A stretch of 51,891 nucleotides of DNA from Porogramme epimiltina (taxonomy: Eukaryota; Basidiomycota; Agaricomycetes; Polyporales; Polyporaceae): assembly GCA_900155495.1 (NCBI GenBank), contig FTLJ01000180.1:1-51891 (forward strand), in the 5' to 3' direction. The position numbers were made by a program, and so were the translations under genes. This document shows positions 33,523-45,349 of the stretch, in pieces. The first letter of the stretch is position 1. Each line of letters starts with the position of its first letter. A model generated the notes under the pieces. That model worked only from the letters and a program-made list of their open reading frames with translations. It searched no databases and was not told the origin of the DNA.

Positions 33523-34749
33523 TCGGGTACGATGCGGAAGAGGGCACGCGTACTACACTGCAACATTGATTCACCATCCCGGTCAACAGCCAGTGTGCGT
33601 AGCAGGGCATCTAACTCTTCGTCGTCCTGGGACGGGCGCTCATGTTAGCGGTATATTGCGTGTCAGTTCTGTACGACGGATAATGCCCCCCCTTGAAGTT
33701 GACGACATCACACTCCGTGCCAGTGACTTAGGCGTAGTTACTGATAAACCCAGTTGTATTAGCTGCTCTCTGTTTGAAAAAGTTCGACGGATATGTTATT
33801 GTACGTGTGGGACATCCTAGGTTATAAGAACGCTATAGAGGCGAAACGTACTGATCCATTGAGAGGATGCCATCAAAGCGAGAAGTAGAATAGAAGAAAC
33901 ACATTGAAGCCGAGTATGACGAACGAAAACAGCGCATGTTTGGAAGTGCTATATCCCTAGGCCACTGTTCACGCTCCTAGCGGTCTGCGGGACACCGTCG
34001 GTTCTCGCGGCCTCTGTGGTACCTTGGTGCATACATGTAGTGAGATCACTCCTGATCGCCGTGCCCACTTTCCAGCCCTCTATTATGCCAGCTGGTCCCC
34101 TCTCAATGCACAGGTCTTAATATACAGTCGCTGATATACTCAATGAAGCAAGAATTCCGGCCAAGGACGATTGTTTGTAGTCTCGTGATATTCGGGCGTA
34201 GCCGCATGGTATCCCACGACTGTCGTAGGTAGTTGGGTTTCGAAGGTGTTCACCGCATGCACTGGTCCATTGGAACGCAATACAAGGAAAAGAACGCTAG
34301 TAGGGGCCATACCCACATGCTGTGCTACGCGATGTGCCTCAATGTGTCTTACTCTGGTCGCTGCCTCCAGCGTCCTTGGACACAATTAGGGGGGGTGAGC
34401 GCTCATTGACGTTGACAGCCCCGGATCCTATTAAGCCAAGACCACTTTAGAAATTTCCCAAGAAGTTTACTACACGCACAGGCCTCAGGAAGCACAATAC
34501 ATTGAACCCTCACCCATCCTGCGGGGGACCCCCTCCGTGACATTCGTTAATATCAATTACGGAGAAATCAATGTTTTGGCTCGTATTGTGGGTAAGGGTG
34601 TGGGTAATAAATAGAGATGCACAGGAAACGGGAGGTTAGAGTAGAATCAACAAGTTGGCTGTCGGTGTCACGGTCCTCCCTTACATACATTTCAATACAA
34701 GTAAATGGTGGAAGTTCCGAGCACCAAGATTAATGGAACTTCACAAGTT
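33523..34749. other. Intergenic, no gene seen
   Basis: AT content rises toward the right. There are short open frames without pattern and no RNA gene that I can support. Confidence 0.4.
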
Positions 34750-35440
34750 GTATAAGGGCCGATAAATGTTGCAAGTGAGTGAGGAAAAGTCGCAAAAGAG
34801 AAAACTCACAAGTGAGGAAACTCACAAGTGGGGAAGTCAAAAAAATCCCAAATCAAGAAACTCGCAAGTGAGAAAAGCTACAGTGGAAAAGTCGCAAATT
34901 GACGAGGCACACGTTCCGAAAGAAGTATGTAAGGACGCCATTCTGGGAGCGTCCGAGCCGGCGCCTAGCGGTCGCAGCAGCCTCGAACAAAGTTCTGGGG
35001 AGGACAGCTTACTCACTGGCGACATACAAGTACTCAAGCTCAGACCTCTGGTCGTTCTCTACTACTGCCATCTATTCATTTTTGAAACACCTTAGGATAG
35101 TAGCTTTTGACACCACCTGCAAGTTTTCTGACTTGTCAGTTACGCAACTTGCAACTTTCGTGACTTCCACATTCCCCCGGCCTGTACAAATTTCTCCGCT
35201 CGCAAGCTTTTGCACCTGCGAGTTTTTGTCCTTGCGAGTTTTGGTGCCTGCAAGTTTTCTTAATTGTGAAGATTCTAACTCGCGAGTTTCGTACCCGCGA
35301 GTTTTCATGCATGTGAGGTTTTTTACCTGTGGGTTTCGGACCTACGAGTTTCCGTACCGAAGCCGAGGGTCCGACCCAAATATGGGAGCTTCGACGCCTA
35401 CTGGGGCACCTTGCAACATTTTATTTTTTACCCTAAATAA
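34750..35440. mobile_element. Foldback-like non-autonomous element with subrepeat arms
   Basis: The ends are inverted copies: AAATGTTGCAAG at 34764-34775 and CTTGCAACATTT at 35410-35421, with weaker similarity continuing outward (TATAAGGG against CCCTAAATA). The left arm (34772-34905) repeats AAACTCRCAAGTG-like units. The right arm (35110-35360) repeats the reverse complement as CCTGCGAGTTTT-like units at roughly 16-20 bp spacing. The middle (about 34910-35100) is unrelated. Long inverted arms made of short tandem subrepeats are the hallmark of foldback transposons. No transposase is present. Target-site duplication is not clear. Confidence 0.6.
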
Positions 35441-35949
35441 GTGCCATACAATCTCCGTTCATTGTATGAATATGGCACCGGTTGCTGATACATCGTGATC
35501 GATGAATCATCTCAGAACATCACTCATGTCACGTGACTTCTTTGTAAATTCATCGAAGTTTGACCCAACTTCATTTCAGCTCTAGCTGCACTCAGGTGAC
35601 AACAGTCTGCGACCACATCCCCCCTTGTCCACACGAGGCAGTGCGGACTTAGAGCCTGTTACTCAGGGTGGTACAAATAGCACCCTCACACTCATATCGA
35701 CTGCCGTCCTTACTTAGGTATTCTCCTTAACATTCCAACTCGCCCCATACTCCATACGACCCTTTGCATCCATCCCATCCAACCCGACCTTGAAACGTCG
35801 CTACCAAAGTCTTATCTACCAGTTACGTTGTATCGATACCGTATCACTCTTAGCCTCCATTTTCAAGGATCAAACCAGCCGTGGTACGTTTAACATTACG
35901 AGGGTTGTTAAGGGTTAGTGCTGAGAATGACTTCGACAAAATCAAGAAC
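35441..35949. other. HET5 upstream region
   Basis: No gene is seen. The last 250 bases are CT-rich, as in fungal leaders. A possible small 5' UTR intron (GTACGT at about 35885 to GGTTAG at about 35921) precedes the start codon. Confidence 0.35.
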
Positions 35950-38160
35950 ATGTGGCTCATCAACACTCACACCGCTGAGCTGAGATCCTTTTTCGGTCCA
36001 GACGATGTCCCCGGTGGATACGCAATACTGTCCCATATATGGGATATTGATCAGACAGATACATTTCAGACCGTCATGGATGCTTCAAATGAATCCAAGC
36101 GGGACTTCAGGGTTATCAGAAACATTACTCAAGACCTCCCCGTATACGGTCCCAACCTCATCGCATCGCCCTCATTGCAAGTTAGAGCCCTCAACGATCG
36201 GGTTCAGGCCCTCAATGCTCAGCAGGAGCTTCAAGACAGCCATGTGCGTATGACGTCACCCTGATTAGTGCTATTAATTATCAATAGTAATGCTCATATT
36301 ACTCACTACACCATAGCGCACACCCTCAGTCGAAAATCCTAATGCTGATGACATAGCAACCTCTCCGCTTACTGCAGATGCACGCCAAAAATTGTCGCGA
36401 AAGCTCCACAAATTCCTACTTCTGGCTGAGGGAAACGGTTTTGACTGGGCATGGGCCGACATATGTTGCATCGACAAGACAAACAGCGCCGAGGTCACAG
36501 AGGCTTTCAACTCCATGTTCGAATACTATTCACAATCCGACATCTGCTATGTTTACCTTGCAGATGTCCCTTGTAGCACTCTGGCCACTGACAACTTGAG
36601 GTTTATGCAGAGCCGATGGCACACACGCGGGTGGACCCTTCTGGAACTTATTGCCCCCAAGAATCTTGTGTTCATGTCGAAGGATTGGACGAGGTTGGGA
36701 ACCAAGTACGAACTAGCGGAGAAGATAGAAATGAGCATCCAAGGATACCCTCCTGCAAGTGTCTTGCGGTTCGAGATGGATGTCATGAAGATGAGCGTTG
36801 CACAGCGCATGTCATGGGCAGCTCATCGGGAAACAACACGGGAGGAAGAGGAAGCGTACTGTCTCTTTGGTCTCTTCGGGATCAAGATGCCGATGCTGTA
36901 TGGAGAGGGCCGCAACGCGTTTTACCGCTTACAGCAGGAGATAATGAGGACATCACTCGACACCTCCGTCTTTGCCTGGGGGGACTACATACAAGAAATA
37001 GACACCTCGGCCTTGCACAATTTCTCCGAGCACATCACAAAACACAAATGCGAATTTCCCTACCAAGAATGGGATCCCGGATACCATATATTAGCGCCAT
37101 CACCTCAGGCATTCAAGAGCATGTCCACTACTACTCCCAGAGGGGCATATCAAGATAGGCGTGCCGATCGCAGCGTGAGTAAATTGGGCATAGACACTAC
37201 TACAATAAGCTCTGCTGATGGCACGTCTATACCTCCAACCCATCCTATTAGGGAAGAGCGGCATCATTCACTATGACACCATACGGCGTCCATGCATATG
37301 TGCCATTCATGGATATCCACAATGGGTGCATTCTAGTCGACATGTTTTGTGGACAATCTCTGAAGGCGGACTCCAGAATGGTTCCAATCTATCTCATCCT
37401 TCAACTTGATCCGAAGGACAATTATGGAGGCTTCCCGCATTACTATTGTCGACCTATCGAATATACGGACGCCGTGAATGGGGTCCAGAGGACTCATATT
37501 GTCGCGCTTTCCGGAAAATCAAGCACAACACGTCCCCTAGAGTTTCATCAGTGGAAGGACATCTATATCTCTCCGCGCCCTGCATATCGCACCAATCTCA
37601 CGTCAGATCCTCGGAAGTCTCTTGCAAAGCTTTCAGTGAGCCCGTCACCTCCATTCAGAATTCGGCCATCAACTATCTCAAGTCTCGATCGTAAATCTCA
37701 CTTTCATCTTGTCTCCGTCACTCCCATATCGACGCCGTGGACTGGATTGTTGCCAGTGGTGCTCCATTTTGTCCATCATTTGTCTGGGAGCTTGGGGTAC
37801 GAAGTTTTCATAACCCTAGGAACATGCTGTTGCACACAGTCTAGGAATAGGAACACCTCCGCCATTTCCAGCTCCGGAGTTCTACTCATGCACAGTGACC
37901 ACTACGTGGTACTTACTTCGCAACTCCGCAACAGCACATCAGATCAAGTTCTGACTTCCTCAGCCGCTGCATCTCATCATCATCGGTGCCCGGGGGACCA
38001 CGTCACTCATGGGAGCATTCGCAAACTTCAGTATGGCAATCCCGAAATGCCGAATCTCGTAGTATCCTTCACGAAGAGTATAATGGATGTGGGAGAGGAA
38101 ACTCTGGAGGTGAGCATGGCTCTTGAGGTAGGCATTTTCTGGAGTAATATAGTAATATAG
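35950..38160 (+). CDS. HET5: HET-domain protein with intron in the linker
   Basis: Three exons (35950-36243, 36317-37174, 37252-38160) encode about 686 residues with all junctions in phase 0. The HET motifs are VPGGYAILSHIWD, DWAWADICCIDKTNS, RGWTLLEL and PMLYGEG. The linker region contains a short heptad-like stretch (LQVRALNDRVQALNAQ) and, unlike HET1, HET3 and HET7, is split by a 73-nt intron. The C-terminal module is intact (DIYISPRPAY, PWTGLLPVVL, HHRCPGDHV) and lacks the intron that HET1, HET2, HET3 and HET7 share here. The last codons may be altered by a further intron starting at GTAGGC (about 38128), since HET6 and HET7 also have donor-like sites near their ends. Expected role: non-self recognition or cell death. 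Confidence 0.8.
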
Positions 38161-39091
38161 TAACTGATAGTCAAGGTATACTCCCTAGGAGGTGTCGATT
38201 AACCGGTACAAGAACAAACTGAAGTTGTAATAAAATCGATTCTTCGTGAGTATTAAAACTATTCACTAATTGAAGTAAGATTCTGAGTGAGAGCATTGCG
38301 TCCTGATGACAGGATGCAGAAAACTTCCCCATGACTCTCTGTTGTTACTCTCTCAGGATAAGGTCGGGTATTCGCTATGGACTACAGGTGATATGGGTTC
38401 TGGATATCCATTCTATTTCCGTTGAGAAGGATGATAGTCACAGAATTCCCAGTATACTTATGGGAAACTACTCCCCGAATGGCGGTCTGGAGCAGTTGGT
38501 AACTCAGATTGTGTCTGCTATCATCCTCTTACCATTACCAACAGAGCCTCATCTGGGAGATGGAGTGGAACGGAACGTCGGTATACTCCTAGATATTTAG
38601 TAGCCATGTCAGTTGATTGCTTCTAAGTGGAGTCATGAGGCGTAGACCCGTGAACACTGACTATTTAATGACCTGTCCTAGGATTCCAGATAATCATGTC
38701 AGAAGAAAGTTCAATGAACCACACTTCAACTTCAACCTGTGGCCTGGACGGGGCTGTTCACCATCGGCAACACTGTACGTCCGTGGGGTGGATCGATAAA
38801 TTTGAAATTTCACCTCCTTCTGCGTGCCTCGTGTTACTTCATCTCCGACTGGCCATCATATGATAAGCTCGTATGAGTGTCCGCTGTGATATCTTGAAGT
38901 GCGATCATTCTAAATATGAGCACAAGCCAACCGCCCCAAGTACAGCCCTCTTTTGTATATCATCAACTAGGTACCCGTAGTCATTGTAGTGTTCCCTGGC
39001 ACCCCTCATTCAAAATCTGTAAGCTATCTCATGCTATCTACCCCACGGCACTCATTGTGCATGTAGAAGTCCCCCCAGCAACCCCAGCATA
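38161..39091. other. Intergenic between HET5 and HET6
   Basis: AT-rich sequence with no gene supported. An 89-codon open frame at 38331 has no recognisable pattern. It contains the HET6 promoter. Confidence 0.4.
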
Positions 39092-41221
39092 ATGTGGCTT
39101 CTCAACACTCATACAGCTGAGCTCAGATTCTTCCCTAGCCCGCGTGATGTACCTGGAGGCTATGCTATCCTCTCTCATGCCTGGGGAAAGCCCGAAGACG
39201 AAGATACTTTTCAGAACGTTCAATTGCTTTTCAACGAATGTAAAGCTAGGGCGGAGAGCCTTTCTACAAGCAGGGTACCCCGTGCCGTCGATGAACACCC
39301 TCGGGAAAGTGCCATCGCTACGTCCCCCCTCCATACGACCAGCTCTACCGCCGATGTTGAACGTATCACCCGTCGATTGCAAAGTGTCACATTGCATTTA
39401 AAAGCCCTTCCCCCGTCGATAAAACGCGATTCTGCGATCCTTATTCCAGAGAAATATGAAGAAATTCCGGGCATGGGTCCTGTCACACACCGCACTGTTC
39501 CACTCGATAGCTCCATCGACGCGCGGCTTCGTCTGTCCCCTAAAATCCACCACTTTCTTTTCAAGGCAGAAGCTGCAGGATATAACTGGGCATGGGCTGA
39601 TACTTGCTGCATCGACATGACCAGCAGCGCTGAACTCACGGAAGCAATCAACTCCATGTTCCTTTATTACTCTCGCTCCGAAATCTGCTATGCGTACCTC
39701 AGTGACGTTCCTTCCGACACCAATATGGCAAGCAGAGACTCCGATTTCGCCAGGAGCCGATGGCACACGCGTGGATGGACGTTGCAAGAACTTCTGGCTC
39801 CAATAGTTCTTGTATTCATGTCGAAGGATTGGAAGCCGCTGGGCAAGAAAGACACTCTCGCCGAGATAATGGAACGATATGTCCCTGGTAGTCCACCTGC
39901 CAGTGTTCTGCGTGGCAAAGACATCTCGTATATAAGCGTGGCGCAGCGCATGTCCTGGGCTGCACACCGTAACACATCACGGGTAGAAGATGAAGCATAC
40001 TGTCTCTTCGGGCTCTTCGGGGTCAACTTGCCGACGTTATACGGTGAAGGCAAAAACGCGTTCTATCGCCTACAACTGCACATCATGAGTCAATCCATGG
40101 ACACATCGCTCTTTGCATGGTCGGATTATATACGCAGGGTGGATGGAGGAGCAATGGTATCGATATCCATCCAAGGTTGCGAAAATCACTCTGATTCGGA
40201 CCCTGCTTGCCACCTCCTTGCACCATCGCCCCGTTGGTTCCGGAATATGTCATCAGTATTTTCGGTAGCAGTTAGGAAAGACCAAGGTGCAGGCATAGAC
40301 GTACGTACCACTCTCGCAGTTGCCTCACTGGCAGAACAACCTTAGAGCTGATGATGGACGTCACGGTTCCAGGAAGGACAAGGACATGAAATATCAACCA
40401 GCATAACACCTAAAGGCATTCGCACTCATATCCCGTACATCGAAATCGACGACGAGCGCATCCTGGTGGACTTGTCTTGTAGACTCAATACGCCTTTGCA
40501 GCCACGCCCGCTTTACCTTGTACTTCGACGCGACCCGAAGGCGGATTCGCGTTACTTCTGCGAATGCATTTCTCACAAAGGGATCACAAGGCAGCTACAC
40601 GGTCGACTAGCATGCCCAGTAGAGCAGGAGTCCTCTCCCCTTCGGTTCAAAGAAAGGAAGTTGGTCTACATTTCTCCGCATCCACAATACCGCTTCAGTG
40701 AGCCATCGGATATCTGGGAAATTTTAGCCCGCCTCACTCTCGGCCCTTCACCGCCATTCCACATCCCTCATTCAATGATCTCTAGGCTCAGCCTCGGAGG
40801 TCTACATCTCGCTTCCGTTACCCCAACTCTTACTCCGTGGACAGGGAAAAAGCCCCTGGAGCTATGCTTTGCATATCCTTTGTTATCAGGACCTCAACGT
40901 GTGGTCGTACGGTTGGGTAGATGTCGCGGGGAACATACTACAATATCTCAAGAAAACCCAGGGTCAGAAGATCCCCCCCGCGGTCCCCATTACGCTGCAG
41001 TTGAATTCCATAGAGGCACTGTCCCTCATACTGGAAGTCCCTCTCCTGCCTCCCACGTGTGTCCGGAAGACCATGTTGCGGATGATTATTCTCGTGTATT
41101 CAGACAAGGAGAGGCGTTCTTTGGGGACACAGTCGAGCTCTGGATCTCGTTCACAAAAGGCGCGGGGAACGCGGAGACATTGGTGGTGCAGATAGATTTT
41201 GAGGTAATACCGTTCCATTAG
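39092..41221 (+). CDS. HET6: HET-domain protein
   Basis: Two exons (39092-40300 and 40373-41221; intron GTACGT...CCAG of 72 nt, phase 0) encode 685 residues. HET motifs: VPGGYAILSHAWG, NWAWADTCCIDMTSS, RGWTLQEL, RMSWAAHRNTSRVEDEAY and PTLYGEG. The insert between the first two motifs is long, with an amphipathic stretch (VERITRRLQSVTLHLKAL) instead of the perfect heptads of HET1. The C-terminal module is complete (PWTGKKPLEL, VRLGRCRG, SHVCPEDHV). An alternative end exists: a GTAATA donor at 41204 and CTTCCAG acceptor at 41267 would add ETWPSRHQKGL and stop at 41303. Its nearest structural relative is HET5. Confidence 0.85.
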
Positions 41222-41499
41222 TTCTGTGGTGGCAACGTTAGACGGATCTCTGATATATGTCTTCCAGGAAACATGGCCTTCTCGTCATCAGAAAGGACTA
41301 TAGCCTACGACAATCTTCGAGGAGAATCAAATAGGAGTAGCAAGCTACATAGGAAAATCCGAATAGATCGTGAATAGCAGACAAATGTGCTACAATGCAA
41401 GGGCAGTAGGTTGAACGAAGGCGTGCGGGGATCGGGACCGGAAGATGAGCGACGGAACGATGCTCTATACAGTGAGACAGAAGTCTCAATTTATGTTGT

Positions 41500-43215
41500 C
41501 AGCGTCAGTGCGGTTAGGAATGACGGGGTGCGGAACAGTTAAGAGGATCATCGAGCCGGATGTTAGGACGTCATCGTCTCGCGCTGCACACGCGCGCTGG
41601 TTACAACGCCATCTCCCCAGCTCTGCGATACGTAAGATTTTCTAAAGAGATTCTTCGTTAAGCAATGTTCTCGTGAAGAGCAAGAGAGGCGTGGCCTTAC
41701 CTCTTCTAAACACATGAATACGGTCGATTCGTGGGCGAGTGTGAAGAAAGCCATGAGCGGGAGAGCTGACCGTTCCGGGGCTTCGTCGATGAGCCCTGCA
41801 ACTTGCATAGGGTCAGAGGAAAACCGGAGTCGTAGACCGTGCGACGAGGATAGGCCTACGCGGACGTCGAGGTCTTGCTCTCCAAGAAGGGATAACATCG
41901 TGACGCCGCCGGTTTGTTAGCGTCAGGTGGTGATACATGAGTGTGAGCCTTGCGATGAACGCTGTCGGCAGCGCTTTTGTGGACAGTGCGCCGAAGCAAC
42001 ACGTCTGTAGGAAACTGGTACGGGGGGTGGGTGTTCATTCGACTACTCGAACAGAGAGACGGGAAGAGGTGCGACATGAAGCCGCATCTTGGCTCGTTTT
42101 TCTGACATCGGGGCTTGTGAGCTAGCAACTACGGCGTGGGATGTGGCGTACTCACAATGAAGGGGCAAACAGGTTTCGTTTTATGCGACGAGCCGGAAGG
42201 CCCGACTGATAGCGATGTGAAGCCCATGGTCACGTTATGCGTTGCAGCCATAATCTATGTCAGAAAGTCGTTGAGTACAACGCATGTCGCATCGATATAT
42301 CACAGGAGAGACGTACCTCGCTATGAGCCCATATTGATATTAGAGCAGTCTCGTGTCGTTCGGGTGCCCATCCGACGTCTAGGACGACCGCATACAGGGC
42401 AGGGGGTGGGGAAGAGACCGAGCGGATACGCTTGGAAAAGACGTGGTGAGTATTTGGTTCCGCGAGCAAAGAGAAGGAGTCCAGTCAAACTTACTATCTG
42501 CCTAAGAGGTCACTTTGCTCGAAGTAGATGGCAAGATGCGAACACGCGCGTGTAGTCTGGGATAGGGCTGAGGAGAGGCGTTGCGGGACTCCAAGGGGGA
42601 GGTAGTGATGCGGGGGATTGACTGTTCAGAGAACCGATGCGTGGTGGAGATACAAACCGGTCGGTGGCTACAGCAGCGTGAAAGAATGAAAGAAGCTCAC
42701 CTCTGGTTCACGCATTCAACGGCCTGCGGCAGCTCCATGCCTCAACCTGGAGTAGGCCGGTAAGTACGACGGCCGATGTTGACTATTGCCAGTTGAGGTC
42801 GTTCTACTGCGCGGCGATGAACATGGCGCCGCAGCCGGGATCGTCATGTCTCTTGGAGGTCCGGGGGCTCGATAAGGTGGTGATGACCGGCATTGCACGC
42901 TTCGCGCGATGACTTGAAGGAGACTTCCGAAAGATCGTGGGGCAGCAACAAGTGCGGCGCGAGAGCAGAGACCGCCAGGATAGGCGAGAGGGACAGGCGG
43001 CTTGGAAAGGGATGCCGCCCTAAGCAGACGAAAGATGCGTCAAGGTACGGTAGGATGAACCGGAGAGCGGCCAGGGCGAGGAGCAATGGATGCGATCAAC
43101 ACGGAGAATCGTCGGAGATGCCAGGAGCAAGAGAGCCGTCTGTAAGCCTGGACCGTGTCGGTTTGGCTCTGTTTGGTTCCCGCCCCCGCCCATGTCCAGT
43201 TTAGGCAACGCCCGC
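41500..43215 (-). pseudogene. Inverted unit X copy (best-preserved multi-exon block)
   Basis: Read on the minus strand from 43215 leftwards, the block follows the order seen in the plus-strand copies. First comes the start motif (GAACCAAACAGAGCCAAACC), then an exon-like piece with ATG coding MTIPAAAPCSSPRSRTTSTG (42898 onward) that matches MTTSAATTCVPPRSQTASTG of copy 3 (45687 onward) and ends in CCAGAG-GTGAGC. Next is a 59-nt exon between TCCTAG and GAG-GTACGT (about 42376-42318) coding GWAPERHETALISIWAHSE. Further pieces are one coding MAATHNVTMGFTSL and a later one (41898 onward) coding LGEQDLDVRVGLSSSHG, ending in GAAGAG-GTAAGG. I cannot join these into one certain protein and do not recognise it. 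It could be a live gene with unsolved exons or a pseudogene. Confidence 0.5.
43147..43214 (-). repeat. Conserved block-start motif, inverted copy
   Basis: This is the reverse complement of 17795-17874, nearly base for base (core GAACCAAACAGAGCCAAACC...CGGTCCAGGC and flank GGGCGTTGCCTAAAC). Weaker copies lie at 11757, 45365 and 50169. Here it sits between the inverted unit X (left) and an ATPase remnant (right), so it may be part of a shared bidirectional promoter. Confidence 0.7.
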
Positions 43216-43388
43216 CGCGCGCCAACCCGGCCAGTTGCCGCCTGCCCGCATTCACTCGCACTGCGCTCTTCATCCATGCCTTTCACCACAGCACCCTCAC
43301 ATCCTCGCTTGCAGACAATGCTACCGACTTTCTGGTTCTACGACATCATCTCACCCGCCCACCCTAACCTCTCACCAGAGCCGCACAA

Positions 43389-44750
43389 ATGCTGCGTGCA
43401 TATCCACACCACTCGACATCCTTCCCCATTTCTCTCTACCAACACGCCCACCCCTCCCCATGCCCCGGCACCGAAATGCACCGGAAGACGTCACCGTCCA
43501 CAAGAAGCAGCATAAAGGCGACCGGCGAATTGTCATCTACTCCCGCGGGTCCGTCAACTCGAATCGGCGGGTACGGAGACGAAAGGGCGGGCGGGGTGCG
43601 TACTGCAGTCCTGACTACCATGCCGGGCCTGATTGCATGTGAGTAGCTTGTCTTGACTTCCCAAACTCACCGCTGTAACTGAAGCTCCGCCGCCACGTAC
43701 AGTGTTCCCCAGCCGCATTGTACACATGGCACGGTGCAGGGAGAACGTCGTTTGGAAGGTTCGTGCGTGCTTCTTCATCGCCACAAACCCCTACTCATTG
43801 CTTAGGGTCTTCAGCTCAAGAGGGTGTTCGCCCCCGGTTATAGTCCCGCGCTCAGACTAGCGAAGGCAGCCGCGGAAAAGCCTAGGGGCGAGCAACCAGC
43901 GCCCATCAGCGATGGTGAACTCGACTGGGTGCCGATGGGCTTTGGACGGAACATCTACTTTTCTAGGATGCGGGGTGGGGCGTAGTATTGTCTTACCGGG
44001 GGCTGAAGGTGAGTTGCTGCAACCTCCAAGGAGTACGCCCATATTCACTAAAGCATTGTCAGCCCCAGAGTAGACCCCATGGCCATTGAAGCGCGGTAAG
44101 TGATTCTCTCGAAAAGGATGGCGAGATGAGACGTACAATCAGATCCCGAAGTCTTGTAACTGTGAGTAGGAACGGTATTGAGCCACAACTTCAATGGTGA
44201 CGTTTAAACACCCTCGTCCCAGACGAGCTGTCATCGTGAAGGTGCCTCTCGAAATCGTGAGTTGACGATACGCATAGGCAGGACTGCTCTGGATAACAAG
44301 CGTGGTAAGATCTTATATTGTAGCGCGAGTTCTGTTTGCCTAACGTTATCTGAATCTTTGAAAGGGCCCCAGGAAATTGTGTCCAATCGCGTTCGGAAGC
44401 CAGAGGAGCCTCTTATTATCGTCATCAATAGCGTCTACTACTTTACTACGACGAAGGTAGCAAGAATATGCTTCGCAGTTTCAGCCGTGTGCAGACGCGT
44501 GGACGGCAAGTGGTATGTCCTCGACCCTCTATTCCCCTACGGTTTCTAATATGCCTCCCTAGGTATGATGTCTGCCTACTAGGCGGCACCATGAGGCTCA
44601 ACGACCTCACGAACAAGGACGCCTTCTCCGCCGCGGGGCGCGTGCGCACGGGAAGGCGTCCGAGACTGTGAATATAGTCAAGCGCGGCTGCTCGTCCAAA
44701 TCGGTCTCATCTTCACCCGCGACGACGGCATGGTAAACGAACACGAAAGC
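43389..44750 (+). pseudogene. Decayed third copy of the ATPase gene
   Basis: Ordered matches to the intact ATPase at 22.4-24.8 kb include GGVRTAVLTTMPGLIACE (43593-43646; first-exon end and donor GTGAGT of the intact gene), a small exon remnant ATTGAAGCGCG followed by GTAAGTG (about 44084-44098), PLIIVINSVYYF (44410-44445; the Walker B segment), MRLNDLTNKDAF (44591-44626; the VYDLANKDAI segment) and LLVQIGLIFTRDD (44688-44726; the LLSQIGLIPNCD segment). The Walker A exon is not recognisable and frames are broken. Confidence 0.75.
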
Positions 44751-45349
44751 TTCGCCCCCTGATACAACCCTGTCGGGCGAAATTGAGACGGGCATGATCG
44801 TAGTAGCAACGTGCTAGATCTGCGGTTCATCCGTCTAGGTCCCGTTCATCGAACCGAGTTAGCACGTAAGCGCAAAGATACCTAACTAGAGGCTTTTATC
44901 CACACATGTACGCAACGGCACGCCGTACAGGAAGTAACGCTAAGTTACGAAATATATTTTATTGCCTGCGTCGAATCGCGGTGAGCAGTACATGATACGT
45001 TGGGCTGATCTACATGTACGATTCCGAAGATGACCTCGTCGAGGGGCCTCAGGCCGAAGATGGAGGTCGTTCTTCATCCCCGCGCTTACTATGAACCGTC
45101 TCCCCCAATCGAAGTAGAGTAGCCCGGGTTGGAACGCCAGCGAGGTGTGAGGCTGGCCGCTGGGAGGTCAACGTTTGTGGGATTGAGTACGAGCCGAGCA
45201 CCGATTACTTATAAGTGGTGTGGCCGAGTTGAAGACAGGGTGCTCAGTGTTGACAAATCTGTGAGATCTGAGCGAACGTCGTGGGCTTGATCATCATGAA
45301 CGCAGTCAAACTTGCAATTGCTCTCGCAAGTGGAACTGGACGTAGGCAC
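44751..45349. other. Intergenic with a unit X piece
   Basis: At 44941-45005 the sequence TTACGAAATATATTTTATTGC...GATACGTTGGGC repeats a segment found at about 46857 and 51225 in unit X copies. Otherwise nothing is recognised. Confidence 0.4.

Noticed and set aside
34766..35308. Lys/Ser-rich open frames (34766 plus strand, 35308 minus strand)
   Set aside because: They are translations of the AAACTCGCAAGTG subrepeats of the foldback element.
34766..35360. CRISPR-like array
   Set aside because: The repeats are short, irregular, inverted between the arms and without unique spacers, and the genome is eukaryotic.
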